Below, piece after piece: positions 16,149 to 24,082 of a stretch of 48,318 nucleotides of DNA. The number at the start of each line of letters is the position of its first letter. Positions within the stretch are counted from its first letter, which is position 1. Under the pieces are notes generated by a model that ran no database searches, was not told the origin of the DNA, and saw only the letters and a list, made by a program, of their open reading frames with translations. A program made the translations under genes and the position numbers. Source of the DNA: JBGRQA01 sp041725895 (lineage in GTDB: Bacteria > Bacteroidota > Bacteroidia > Bacteroidales > Marinifilaceae); the NCBI GenBank assembly GCA_041725895.1, contig JBGRQA010000039.1, forward strand, positions 1 to 48,318, in the 5' to 3' direction.

Positions 16149-17600
16149 TTATTGATTCAATTGATTCCTAAAGAAAACTTCACTCTGAGCTTTCATTTTC
16201 GAACGAATGTCTCCATATTCATGATCATCAATTAAATTCCGTGTCTCCAACGGATCCTCTTGATAATCGTACAGCTCCCGAGCCACTACAAAATCTTCAT
16301 CAAAAGGACCTACCTCATCTTTTTTGAAATTGCTTCTGAACCATACGATGTAACGGTAACGCTCATTTCGAAAGGCATAGCCCATGAGGTTCCCGTTTCG
16401 ATGGAATTGGCTTACGGAATACTCTTTTACTTTCTTCTGGTTTCCGGTCATCAAGGGTACCAGACTCTTTCCGTCCAGAATGTTAGACAACTCTACCCCC
16501 GCCAAATCACAAATAGTGGGAAAAACATCCACAAATTCAGTTGGAGAAGAAGTCCTTCCCTTGAATTTATCGCCATAGGATAAAATCAACGGCGAACGAG
16601 TGGCCTGCTCGTAATTGGTGTGCTTGCACCACATGTCGTGATCGCCCAAATGCCAGCCATGATCACCCCACAACACAACAATGGTATTCTCTCTCAAGCC
16701 TAAATCATCTAACTGTTTCAACAACAAGCCTACCTGCTGATCAATAAAGGAAACACAGGCGTGGTATCCATGAATCAGCTCCAGCTGCTTGGCATCAGGG
16801 ATTCTTTCCTTATTGGGGATGTCTTCGTACAATCTTCGAATTTCCCATCCGGGTTGATAGGCAAATTCGGGTGCCCCTTTAGCATGTTTCTGAAAAGAGT
16901 GAACCTGGAAATCGTTTCGATCATACAAATCCCAATACTTCTTAGGAGCCACAAAGGGCAAGTGCGGCTTGTGAAAGCCTACGGCCAAAAAGAAGGGAGA
17001 CGATTGTTTTGCAAGGTTGCGTAACAATTGATTTCCCCGCAATAGGATTTTCCCATCAACGGTAAGACTTTCCGCCACATCCGGAGCTTCTGTACTTATA
17101 CGTTTTTTGGAATAAACCCAACCTTCCCCAATGGGGTTAGAGCCCTCCAAAAGCTCGTATGGAACACTCCACGACAGCGAATCATGGTATTGATCCACCG
17201 AACGAACGTCGAAAATTTTTCCTGTGGCTGCTGTTGTGTATCCTTGCTCCCTGAAATATTGAGGCAGGGTGGTAATTTGAGGATTCTTATCCCGAATCAA
17301 GGTTTTCAAATCATATACTTTTGTGAAATCCGGACGTTTCCCCGTCAACAAACTAGCTCGAGATGGCCCACAAACCGCTTGCTGACAGTGATTATTGGTA
17401 AAAACCACTCCAGATTGCGCCAACCTGTCGATATTCGGTGTTTGTACCAGGCTATCACCATAACATCCCAGCATAGGTTTCAGATCGTCCACAGCAATGA
17501 AAAGCACATTGGGCTTGTTTTGTTCTAATTCTTTGGGCTGTTTTACATTACATGAAACAGCCAATACCGGTGCCAGGACAAGTAGCGATTTCTTCTTCAT
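16149..17600 (-). CDS. Type I sulfatase lipoprotein, iduronate-2-sulfatase-like, Cys-type
   Basis: This sulfatase of 483 aa starts from the ATG at 17600, which gives MKKKSLLVLAPVLAVSC with a lipobox and Cys17; an ATG at 17624 is an alternative. Metal ligands are in IAVDDLKPMLGCYG, and formylglycine arises at Cys77 in CGPSRASLLTGKRP. It has the WGDHGWHLGDHDMWCKHTN block shared with the sulfatases at 2159 and 24083, but it lacks their ~50-residue loop rich in Lys and Glu after the GKI(F/Y)D.RSVD motif. It belongs to the same group (probably S1_7) with altered substrate-side loops. Its membrane anchor differs from the soluble signals of its two relatives, suggesting it acts at a different point, perhaps at the outer membrane. 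It follows the 713-aa sulfatase gene by a few tens of bases, so the two are co-transcribed. Confidence 0.92.
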   Translation of the reverse strand: MKKKSLLVLAPVLAVSCNVKQPKELEQNKPNVLFIAVDDLKPMLGCYGDSLVQTPNIDRLAQSGVVFTNNHCQQAVCGPSRASLLTGKRPDFTKVYDLKTLIRDKNPQITTLPQYFREQGYTTAATGKIFDVRSVDQYHDSLSWSVPYELLEGSNPIGEGWVYSKKRISTEAPDVAESLTVDGKILLRGNQLLRNLAKQSSPFFLAVGFHKPHLPFVAPKKYWDLYDRNDFQVHSFQKHAKGAPEFAYQPGWEIRRLYEDIPNKERIPDAKQLELIHGYHACVSFIDQQVGLLLKQLDDLGLRENTIVVLWGDHGWHLGDHDMWCKHTNYEQATRSPLILSYGDKFKGRTSSPTEFVDVFPTICDLAGVELSNILDGKSLVPLMTGNQKKVKEYSVSQFHRNGNLMGYAFRNERYRYIVWFRSNFKKDEVGPFDEDFVVARELYDYQEDPLETRNLIDDHEYGDIRSKMKAQSEVFFRNQLNQ

Positions 17601-17638
17601 TATTGATATATTGAGACTTCTCATTATTTACTATTTTC

Positions 17639-19780
17639 TTAATGGGTAAAGGGATTACAACCAAGCACTTTAACAAGCTTTGCTTCCCAATCTCTTAACA
17701 TTTGAAAATGCTGAGAGATCACTTTTTGGTACTTTTCATTTTTGGCAAGGTTTCGTGTTTCTCCCGGATCATTTTTCATATCGAATAGCAAGGAGTTGGG
17801 ATCATGGCGATATGCAATTAGCTTAAAATTCTCACTTCTTACCATACGTCCACTATCATTATTCACCTCCGAAACAACATAATCCCTAAGCTTACTTCTA
17901 TTTCCTGCAGCAAGCTCTCGAATGCTTACTCCGGAACAATTGTGGGGAGCTTTTGCCCCGGCAAAATCACAAACCGTTGGGACTACATCCAAACAGGAAA
18001 GCAGGTTTTTCTGATCAATAACTCCTGCCTTTAACTCCTTGGGGAAAGAGATAATCATGGGAACCCGGCAAGCTTCGTCGTACAAATAGTTTTTGGTAAC
18101 GGATTGATGATGGGCACCCCCCTCTCCATGATCGGAGTTAAACAGAATTACAGTATTATCGGCTTCTCCGGTCTCTTCCAAAGCTTTTAGTACACGTCCT
18201 ATTTCAGTGTCCACCTCCTCAACCATCCGATAGTAGGCCCACAGATAGTAACGCCAATCCAATTCAGTCCATTCCGGTTTGCGAGGCACTACCATTTTTT
18301 GAGGCTCCTCAAGCAAAGCATTGAAATTATCCGGTAAGGGAGGAAGGTTGTTCTTCACCGAATCCAAATGTCTGTCCTGAGAATTGTTTTTATGTCGCTT
18401 GATCCAGTTGCAGATATCATGCGGCTGCAAAAAATTAACGGTTAGATAGAAAGGTTTACTCCGGTCCCGATTCTGCAAATATCCCTCCGCAATACTGGAT
18501 ACAGCCTGATCACCAAGGGTGCCTTTCCCTCCAATTCCCATACACAACACCTTATCAAACCCGGGAATTTGCTCCCCATAGGAATTGGGAATTCCAACAT
18601 GTAATTTGCCTGCAAACACCGTTTCGTATCCTGCATCCCGAAGTGAATGCCCTACGGTTTTTAGTCCGGGAATAATTGATTGTCCATTTTTTAACACCCC
18701 ATGCTCACTGGTTGCCAGACCAGTAATCCAACTGGCACGGGTAGGAGAACATATCGGGTTGGGACTGTAACATTGACTGAAAGTAACGCCTTTTCGAGCC
18801 AGTTTGTCTAAGTTTGGAGTATTCAAGTAGGAGTTTCCCAGAGAAGACATTGTATTCCAAGCCTGTTGATCTGTGGTCAGGAAAAGAATATTGGGACGTT
18901 TATCCTTACGGATTGGTTTTCTTCCTTCTGAAGATGCGTCTCGCTTCGGTATGGAAACCTTCTTTAGTGCAGGATAAGTATTTTGGAAATTTTGCTTGCA
19001 TTGAGTGTCGGCAATTAACACACGCATACCGCTAATGGCCAGAAGCAATCGCCCATTGCCATCCACGTAATACATCCAGGGCAAAGTTCCCTCTCCAATT
19101 TGTTCGTAACATCGTACAGCAACTTCCCTGCCCCCAATTTGAATACTGGTTTCTTCCTTGTAACGAAGCACATGGTTCTTTTTCTTCTTATCCAATTCAT
19201 CCAGAAGGGTAAAAGCAAGCTCTTTCACACCATTCACACTCATGCGCTGAACCGTATCCAGAAGGGTAAAACTGATGCATACATTGTCGCCCTCCCGGTC
19301 TAAAGAGGAACCATCCGCTGTTTTGTAACTTCGAAGTTCTTCCTGGGGCCCCCTGGAAGGGGCTTTAATGTATTCCGAAACAGCTTTCCACCCCACCGGA
19401 GTTCCCTGCGCATTGTTTTTTGCCCGGATATTCACCTTTGTAAAGTGCATCCACTGATTGTTCTCAGAAATAGCCTGTTCTACCGAATAGTTAACTCCGG
19501 AGGAATTTTCAGCAACACTTCTTTTCACGCCAATGTAGCCAGAGGCTTCTCCAACTTTCCCTCTAAAAGGCAACCAAACCCGCCAGGTCTGTTCCCAGTT
19601 CCCTGTCGGGTTAAAGGTTTCTTCGGGCAAGACTACATCAAGTTTGCCTTCATCAAATAGTACCTGTGGTGTTATTTTTTTTCCCCACAATTTTTTCTGA
19701 GCAGCTGAGAGCCCCATTGGTAGTATCGCTGTTCCCAAAAAAGTCAATGAAAACTGTTTCACAAAAACTCTCCGATCCAT
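17639..19780 (-). CDS. Large sulfatase with unknown N-terminal beta-rich domain and Tat-like signal
   Basis: This protein of 713 aa has a sulfatase domain that occupies only residues about 296-713. The start MDRRVFVKQFSLTFLGTAILPMGLSA has a twin-arginine motif followed by a hydrophobic stretch, suggesting Tat export after folding. Residues about 35-285 are a separate domain I do not recognise, rich in predicted strands and Trp/Tyr (NWEQTWRVWLPF, NNQWMHFTKVNI, GWKAVSEYIK, LPWMYYVDGNGRLLLA). The sulfatase part is complete: LFLTTDQQ, formylglycine Cys344 in ICSPTRASWITG, AGKLHVG and FNSDHGEGGAHH. The N-terminal part could bind glycan or have its own activity. It is followed closely by the lipoprotein sulfatase gene and preceded by a ~480-base gap, so it may head a unit. 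A possible -7 box TAGTTTTG lies at 19848-19841 without a good -33 box. Confidence 0.9.
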   Translation of the reverse strand: MDRRVFVKQFSLTFLGTAILPMGLSAAQKKLWGKKITPQVLFDEGKLDVVLPEETFNPTGNWEQTWRVWLPFRGKVGEASGYIGVKRSVAENSSGVNYSVEQAISENNQWMHFTKVNIRAKNNAQGTPVGWKAVSEYIKAPSRGPQEELRSYKTADGSSLDREGDNVCISFTLLDTVQRMSVNGVKELAFTLLDELDKKKKNHVLRYKEETSIQIGGREVAVRCYEQIGEGTLPWMYYVDGNGRLLLAISGMRVLIADTQCKQNFQNTYPALKKVSIPKRDASSEGRKPIRKDKRPNILFLTTDQQAWNTMSSLGNSYLNTPNLDKLARKGVTFSQCYSPNPICSPTRASWITGLATSEHGVLKNGQSIIPGLKTVGHSLRDAGYETVFAGKLHVGIPNSYGEQIPGFDKVLCMGIGGKGTLGDQAVSSIAEGYLQNRDRSKPFYLTVNFLQPHDICNWIKRHKNNSQDRHLDSVKNNLPPLPDNFNALLEEPQKMVVPRKPEWTELDWRYYLWAYYRMVEEVDTEIGRVLKALEETGEADNTVILFNSDHGEGGAHHQSVTKNYLYDEACRVPMIISFPKELKAGVIDQKNLLSCLDVVPTVCDFAGAKAPHNCSGVSIRELAAGNRSKLRDYVVSEVNNDSGRMVRSENFKLIAYRHDPNSLLFDMKNDPGETRNLAKNEKYQKVISQHFQMLRDWEAKLVKVLGCNPFTH

Positions 19781-20264
19781 ATCTGATATTTAGTTTTTTA
19801 TGTAACATTACTCCGAGAAACATTGATTTCTCTTACATAACAAAACTACTCCCCTAACGGATAGGAAGGGTTAACAATACGTTCGCAAAGGTTTGAAATG
19901 AGTTCGCAACCGACCAACAATGATATTGAACTAAATCCCATCAAACTGAGATACAAAGGAAAGAATCAACACAAGAACTCAAATTTCCGGAAATAACATC
20001 CAAAACCAAAAAACTCAGGATGGGATACAAAACTGCAGCCTCCCAACCACAACATCAGTTATGGAAAATACTCCTTCCAAAGTATGTCTGTCTCTTACTC
20101 GTACGCGTGTCTGCCTCCCACTCGTACGCGTGCCTGTCTCCCACTCGTACGTGTGCCTGTTGTCCCCCAAGCTATGATTCAAAATGAAAACTTCAAATCC
20201 AGACAGCGTTCTTTGCTACTGAGAATCAAACCAAAGCCCCCTTAGGTAAAGATTCGAAGAGGAA
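19781..20264. other. Intergenic region between T9SS GH5 and Tat sulfatase genes
   Basis: About 480 bases contain no credible gene. It carries the 23-bp tandem repeats at 20085-20161. The only promoter-like element is the isolated TAGTTTTG near the sulfatase start. No clear terminator after the GH5 gene was found. Confidence 0.6.
20085..20161. repeat. Short 23-bp tandem repeat, three units plus a partial fourth
   Basis: Units start at 20085, 20108 and 20131 and share the pattern TG(T/C)CTG(T/C)CTC..ACTCGTACG, with a CGTACG palindrome near the end. A truncated fourth copy begins at 20154. Differences between units are only a few bases. Confidence 0.85.
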
Positions 20265-22067
20265 TTACATCTTTGATTGCTTAATTAGTTTTACACAATT
20301 ACGCCAATCCTTTCCTCTTAAGTTCAACAAGAAACAGCCATCTTGGTATTCATGACCAATGGATACCGCCCCCATAGATTCGTTAAGATAACCGTTTTGG
20401 ATACTTTTCCCAAGCAAATCATTCACTTGAAAAACTACGGTCTCGTTACTTTTCAAATTGGCATATATGGTTGTATATTCCGAAAACAAGGTTGGATAAA
20501 CTCTGATACCACGATCCAGTAAACCGGTAGGCTCTTCAATTGCGGTAGGGATTTCGGAAGTTTCCAGTTTGGAAGGATACAGAAAATCGTAATATTCCCC
20601 TAATGAGATACACAAATAATCGATTAACAAAGCATCGGTGCCACTGCTACATGTGAGCTGAAGGATGGACTCCGGATCCACCTCAAAATCCAATTCAACG
20701 ACAAACTTAGACCAGCCATCATCCTGCCCGGATGGAAGAAATGCAACCTGCTTTTTCTCAGCAACCAGATTGCTGTTGCCATCATAAACCGCAAGATCAA
20801 CAAGCGCATTCTCCTGGCTTGCATTGCGGTACCTGAAAGTAACAGTGTAGGTGTCCGATTTGGGAATATAGATACTTTTCAAGAGAGCATTATCCCCTTT
20901 CATTGCAGTAGAGAAATCGGCATAGCCCTCCCCCGAATAATTCTGAGTGAATTGTTTTGATTGAATTCCTCCTGTTGTTTCTGCTTCCTCCATCTCGTAA
21001 CGAGTCATCAGCACCTCCACCATTTCCTCCTGCAAATACCTTGTTGATGGGTCATCCCTTTGCTCTCTGGTCCATGGGCCGATTCCCTTGCTGTTCAGAT
21101 TGTACATATTCCAAAGGGCTGTGGAAAATCCGCGCTTCTCAGCTTGCATCCGAATCCAACACAACCAACGCTTCCGATCGGCTTTAGGAGCCTGATTGTC
21201 CACCCCATATTCCCCGAGATATACTGGAAGAGCTTGGGTTTGGTGACGATCGGCCCACTGCTGGTTGGCCTCCACCACCTCATCAAAGGCATCCTCTACA
21301 ACCGCCCAAGCCGGATCATTGACTCCACTTTGCCCCCACTGGGTGGTCACCCCAAAAGTTCCCTGCTTGGTAAAGCTTTTGGGATCGTAGTAGTGAAAAG
21401 TACCAATGAGGTAGTTGTCATCAGTAGGAAAAATGTCATTCTGAAAAGCTTTAATCAAAGCCATACGCGTAGTAAACCCCTGTCCGGATGCAATTACGAT
21501 TCGTTCTTCATTCCCGGGCACTTTTCGGATGGCAGCCAGAGACTTGTGAATGATATTCTTCAAATTGTAACCGTTGTGGGGCTCATTCATGATCTCAAAG
21601 GCAAGACGATCCACCGGATAATCAGCAAAAGCAATAGCTACCTGCTCCCAAATCTTTTCCAAAACGGGCAGCTGATCATCTGAAAAATGCTCGTTGTAAA
21701 GGTGCAAGGGATCGATAACGGCAATCAGTCCGTTTGCCAGACAGAAATCGGCCGCTTCCTTCAAATCGGCAATACGATCTGCATCTACATTATAATCGGG
21801 GCCTGCGCCATGGTGAAGATTCAGTTTCCCCCCAATCCGGCAGTGGGTAAAATGATTCTCGGCCAACAATTGAAAATCATGATTGGAGTGATGCCTTCCC
21901 TCTATTTTGGAGGCCATTAAATTGGCACCCCGTCCCATACTGCGCAAGAATTCATAGGCGGGGGTGCGGTCACCTTCTGCTTCGTTAGCCATGGCAGGCA
22001 GACAGAAGATAAGAAGGAAAAACGGGATAAATATCCGGAACATTTTGGTATAGTTAGATCTTTTCAT
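20265..22067 (-). CDS. T9SS-secreted GH5 endoglucanase with CBM6/35-like module
   Basis: This cell-surface or released endo-beta-glucanase is 600 aa. The signal peptide is about residues 1-27 (FIPFFLLIFCLPAMA). GH5 catalytic domain, about 38-350: GRGANLMA, IMNEPH with acid/base Glu162, FHYYDP, and nucleophile Glu286 in YLGEYGV, then ALWNMYN. Residues about 357-488 (YEMEEAETTGG...NYSGEGYADF...LLIDYLCIS) form a beta-sandwich carbohydrate-binding module of the CBM6/CBM35 type. Residues about 520-600 (GIRVYPTLFSEYTT...LLGKSIQ...GCFLLNLRG...VKLIKQ) are a type A T9SS sorting domain, which is removed on export. It is the only enzyme in the locus with this tail, so it probably makes the first cuts outside the cell. 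The GH5 subfamily is uncertain (GH5_4-like or similar). Confidence 0.93.
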   Translation of the reverse strand: MKRSNYTKMFRIFIPFFLLIFCLPAMANEAEGDRTPAYEFLRSMGRGANLMASKIEGRHHSNHDFQLLAENHFTHCRIGGKLNLHHGAGPDYNVDADRIADLKEAADFCLANGLIAVIDPLHLYNEHFSDDQLPVLEKIWEQVAIAFADYPVDRLAFEIMNEPHNGYNLKNIIHKSLAAIRKVPGNEERIVIASGQGFTTRMALIKAFQNDIFPTDDNYLIGTFHYYDPKSFTKQGTFGVTTQWGQSGVNDPAWAVVEDAFDEVVEANQQWADRHQTQALPVYLGEYGVDNQAPKADRKRWLCWIRMQAEKRGFSTALWNMYNLNSKGIGPWTREQRDDPSTRYLQEEMVEVLMTRYEMEEAETTGGIQSKQFTQNYSGEGYADFSTAMKGDNALLKSIYIPKSDTYTVTFRYRNASQENALVDLAVYDGNSNLVAEKKQVAFLPSGQDDGWSKFVVELDFEVDPESILQLTCSSGTDALLIDYLCISLGEYYDFLYPSKLETSEIPTAIEEPTGLLDRGIRVYPTLFSEYTTIYANLKSNETVVFQVNDLLGKSIQNGYLNESMGAVSIGHEYQDGCFLLNLRGKDWRNCVKLIKQSKM

Positions 22068-22169
22068 TTCGATTTACAAATTAATCATTTTCAATTACAG
22101 ATTCGCCCTCGCAACGGGATGTATTATATCTCAATGATCGGCCTAATGCGCCGTTGCTTTCTGTTTCCT

Positions 22170-22216
22170 TTCTCATATGGCTACAATAATGGAACCCCTC
22201 CGGGGTAAAAATGGTC
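22170..22216. repeat. Candidate dispersed intergenic repeat with ACCCC/GGGGT hairpin
   Basis: The gap between the GH9 and GH5 genes holds GGCTACAATAATGGA followed by ACCCC-TCC-GGGGT and an A-run. I recall this combination as a common extragenic repeat in Bacteroidota, but only one copy is present here, so the identification rests on memory. Confidence 0.3.
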
Positions 22217-22263
22217 TGCACGCATTTCATCGCTTACCCTCTCAATATCTTCCGCACTACTCA

Positions 22264-24024
22264 CTAATGATTCCCTTTCAAGATTCCTCCAATCAGGAAT
22301 ACCAGGGGGGCATTCCAATTAATAGCCACCTCGTTGGTTACATAGCAACTGTAATCATCCAGGTAGCGCTTGGCCGGATATTCTGATGGGAAACTGAAGT
22401 TGGGCAACGACATGCTGCATGCTCCCCCCACCAACAATCCCGGTACAGGAGCATCAACCCCATCAGCTGCCGAGATCCGGTGATGGGGGTGTTGAGGACT
22501 CTTTTGGCCAATCCCGGTGACAAAACAGTATCCAGTGGCATTTCGTCCCAGAATATAGTCCAGGTTGGATTGAGCCGCATTATAATAGAATTGTTTCCCG
22601 GTTAGCTTCCATGCATTCAGGAGCAACATTCCCTGGTTGGCGGCCACCGCATTGGAGCCCCATTTAAAATCCGATTCCTCATTTCCAAAGGCCGTTCTAT
22701 TTGGAGAGCGCCAATAGGATTTCACAAGGGCATCGGCCTGCTTCAACAAATGCTTCTTCAATACCTGGATATCCTGCAGAGACAATTTGACGGCTGTGTC
22801 ACGATTTTGCAACAGGGAATAGATCCCCAGCATGGCTGTGTTCCCCCAGCTGGGCACTCCGATATGGTGCACCGAACTGTAATAGTTTTGCCAATGCTTC
22901 AAATACTCTTTTTTCTGAGTGGACAAGTACAATTCACTTGCAGCCCAGGCAAACTCGTCCTTAACTTTTTTATTGTTATAAGCCCCTGTATTGATATCCG
23001 GTTCGAATTTCTCATTCAATTCCTCTTGCTTATACAATACTCGAGGATTCTGCTTCGCCCATTTCCAGGCCTTTTCGGATGCTATAAGGCACCGATCGGC
23101 CAGCACGGGATTAATCTCCTTAAAAACTCTGGAGGCCATGGCCGTAACAGCAGAAAAATTCAATGTAGCCCCGGTGGTTTTCTGCACCAGGTAACGTTTG
23201 GCCGGCCTTACTTCGTGGGGCAGACTTTCCCCGCCAAAATTGGCCGTAGTCAACTTGTGATAAACACCCCCATCATTGGGATCCTGCATGGAAAGCATCC
23301 AGTTCAGATTGTAAAGCACTTCGTCCAATAGATCAGGAACATCATTACCCGATTCCGGAATATTCCATTCCAAAGAGTTAAATTGTGTTGGGGAAAATTC
23401 ATAAGCAGCCATCAAAGTATAGGTGGAAATGCCTGAATTAACAATGTACTTATTGTAATCCCCGGCATCGTACCAGCCCCCAGGAGAACTGATTGCCGTT
23501 CCGGCAGGTCTTTTCCTGGTTGCGGCAGAGGGATGCACATATACTACGGTATCGGGGTGCCCGGCCGAACGGTGCCACTGGCCTCCAAACTGTTCCTCGA
23601 TGGGGAAAGAGCAACGCCAAAAGTAATAAGCCTTGGCGGAAGCCTTGAGAACCTCCGAATAGCAGTTGGATGAAATGTGAAAGGAGGATGACTTGACTTT
23701 ACCAGGAATCTCCAGGTAATACTCCCCTTCTATTTGGAACTGAGAGAAATCAGCAACCACCAGATCCTCTCCAGAACTCTTCCACAACCCACTTTTCTTC
23801 AGGTGTCCCGAAAAAACGGATTGCCCATTATCAGTACGACGTACATGAAAGAGATTCCACTTTTCTCCAGGTAAGCTCGCATTCTTCTTAGCCCAGGGCA
23901 AATAGCCTACCTGGTTGAGATAGATTTGCTCATTTTCTTCTACTCCCTGTGCCTTAACAATTCCTGAAACCCAAAGCGCCCCAATGAATGTCAAACCTAC
24001 TATCCATTTCCTTAAATTTGCCAT
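22264..24024 (-). CDS. GH9 beta-1,4-glucanase with N-terminal Ig-like domain
   Basis: This secreted inverting hydrolase of 586 aa should act on cellulose-type chains; some GH9 members are instead exo-glucosidases or exo-glucosaminidases. The signal peptide is MANLRKWIVGLTFIGALWVSGIVKA. Residues about 32-118 (IYLNQVGYLPWAKKNA...) form the Ig-like domain of the CelD type. The (alpha/alpha)6 catalytic barrel spans about 120-580. Catalytic bases are Asp186 and Asp189 in GGWYDAGDYNKY, the PHHR motif binds substrate, and the acid is Glu565 in VTNEVAINWNAP. DYILGRN, which precedes the PHHR segment, is also a family hallmark. No binding module or T9SS tail is present, so a periplasmic site is likely. 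It follows a sulfatase gene by 58 bases that contain an inverted repeat. Confidence 0.95.
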   Translation of the reverse strand: MANLRKWIVGLTFIGALWVSGIVKAQGVEENEQIYLNQVGYLPWAKKNASLPGEKWNLFHVRRTDNGQSVFSGHLKKSGLWKSSGEDLVVADFSQFQIEGEYYLEIPGKVKSSSFHISSNCYSEVLKASAKAYYFWRCSFPIEEQFGGQWHRSAGHPDTVVYVHPSAATRKRPAGTAISSPGGWYDAGDYNKYIVNSGISTYTLMAAYEFSPTQFNSLEWNIPESGNDVPDLLDEVLYNLNWMLSMQDPNDGGVYHKLTTANFGGESLPHEVRPAKRYLVQKTTGATLNFSAVTAMASRVFKEINPVLADRCLIASEKAWKWAKQNPRVLYKQEELNEKFEPDINTGAYNNKKVKDEFAWAASELYLSTQKKEYLKHWQNYYSSVHHIGVPSWGNTAMLGIYSLLQNRDTAVKLSLQDIQVLKKHLLKQADALVKSYWRSPNRTAFGNEESDFKWGSNAVAANQGMLLLNAWKLTGKQFYYNAAQSNLDYILGRNATGYCFVTGIGQKSPQHPHHRISAADGVDAPVPGLLVGGACSMSLPNFSFPSEYPAKRYLDDYSCYVTNEVAINWNAPLVFLIGGILKGNH

Positions 24025-24036
24025 ATCAATTCTTTT

Positions 24037-24071
24037 AACCTGTCAGGTCCATCTTTCAAACCTGACAGGTT
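24037..24071. repeat. Inverted repeat between sulfatase and GH9 genes
   Basis: A perfect 12-bp inverted repeat AACCTGTCAGGT/ACCTGACAGGTT surrounds an 11-base loop, and each arm is itself nearly palindromic. On the minus strand it is followed by AAAAGAATTG, so it lacks the T-run of a terminator. It ends only 13 bases before the GH9 start codon and could affect GH9 translation or mRNA ends. Confidence 0.6.
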
Positions 24072-24082
24072 TAAAACAATAA

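Noticed and set aside
22177..22386. Small plus-strand open frames inside and around the GH9 and other genes
   Set aside because: They lie opposite well-supported genes, have no recognisable motifs, and fit the usual shadow frames of coding sequence.
24037..24071. Rho-independent terminator before the GH9 gene
   Set aside because: The stem is strong but A-rich sequence, not a T-run, follows on the transcribed strand. It is listed as an inverted repeat.
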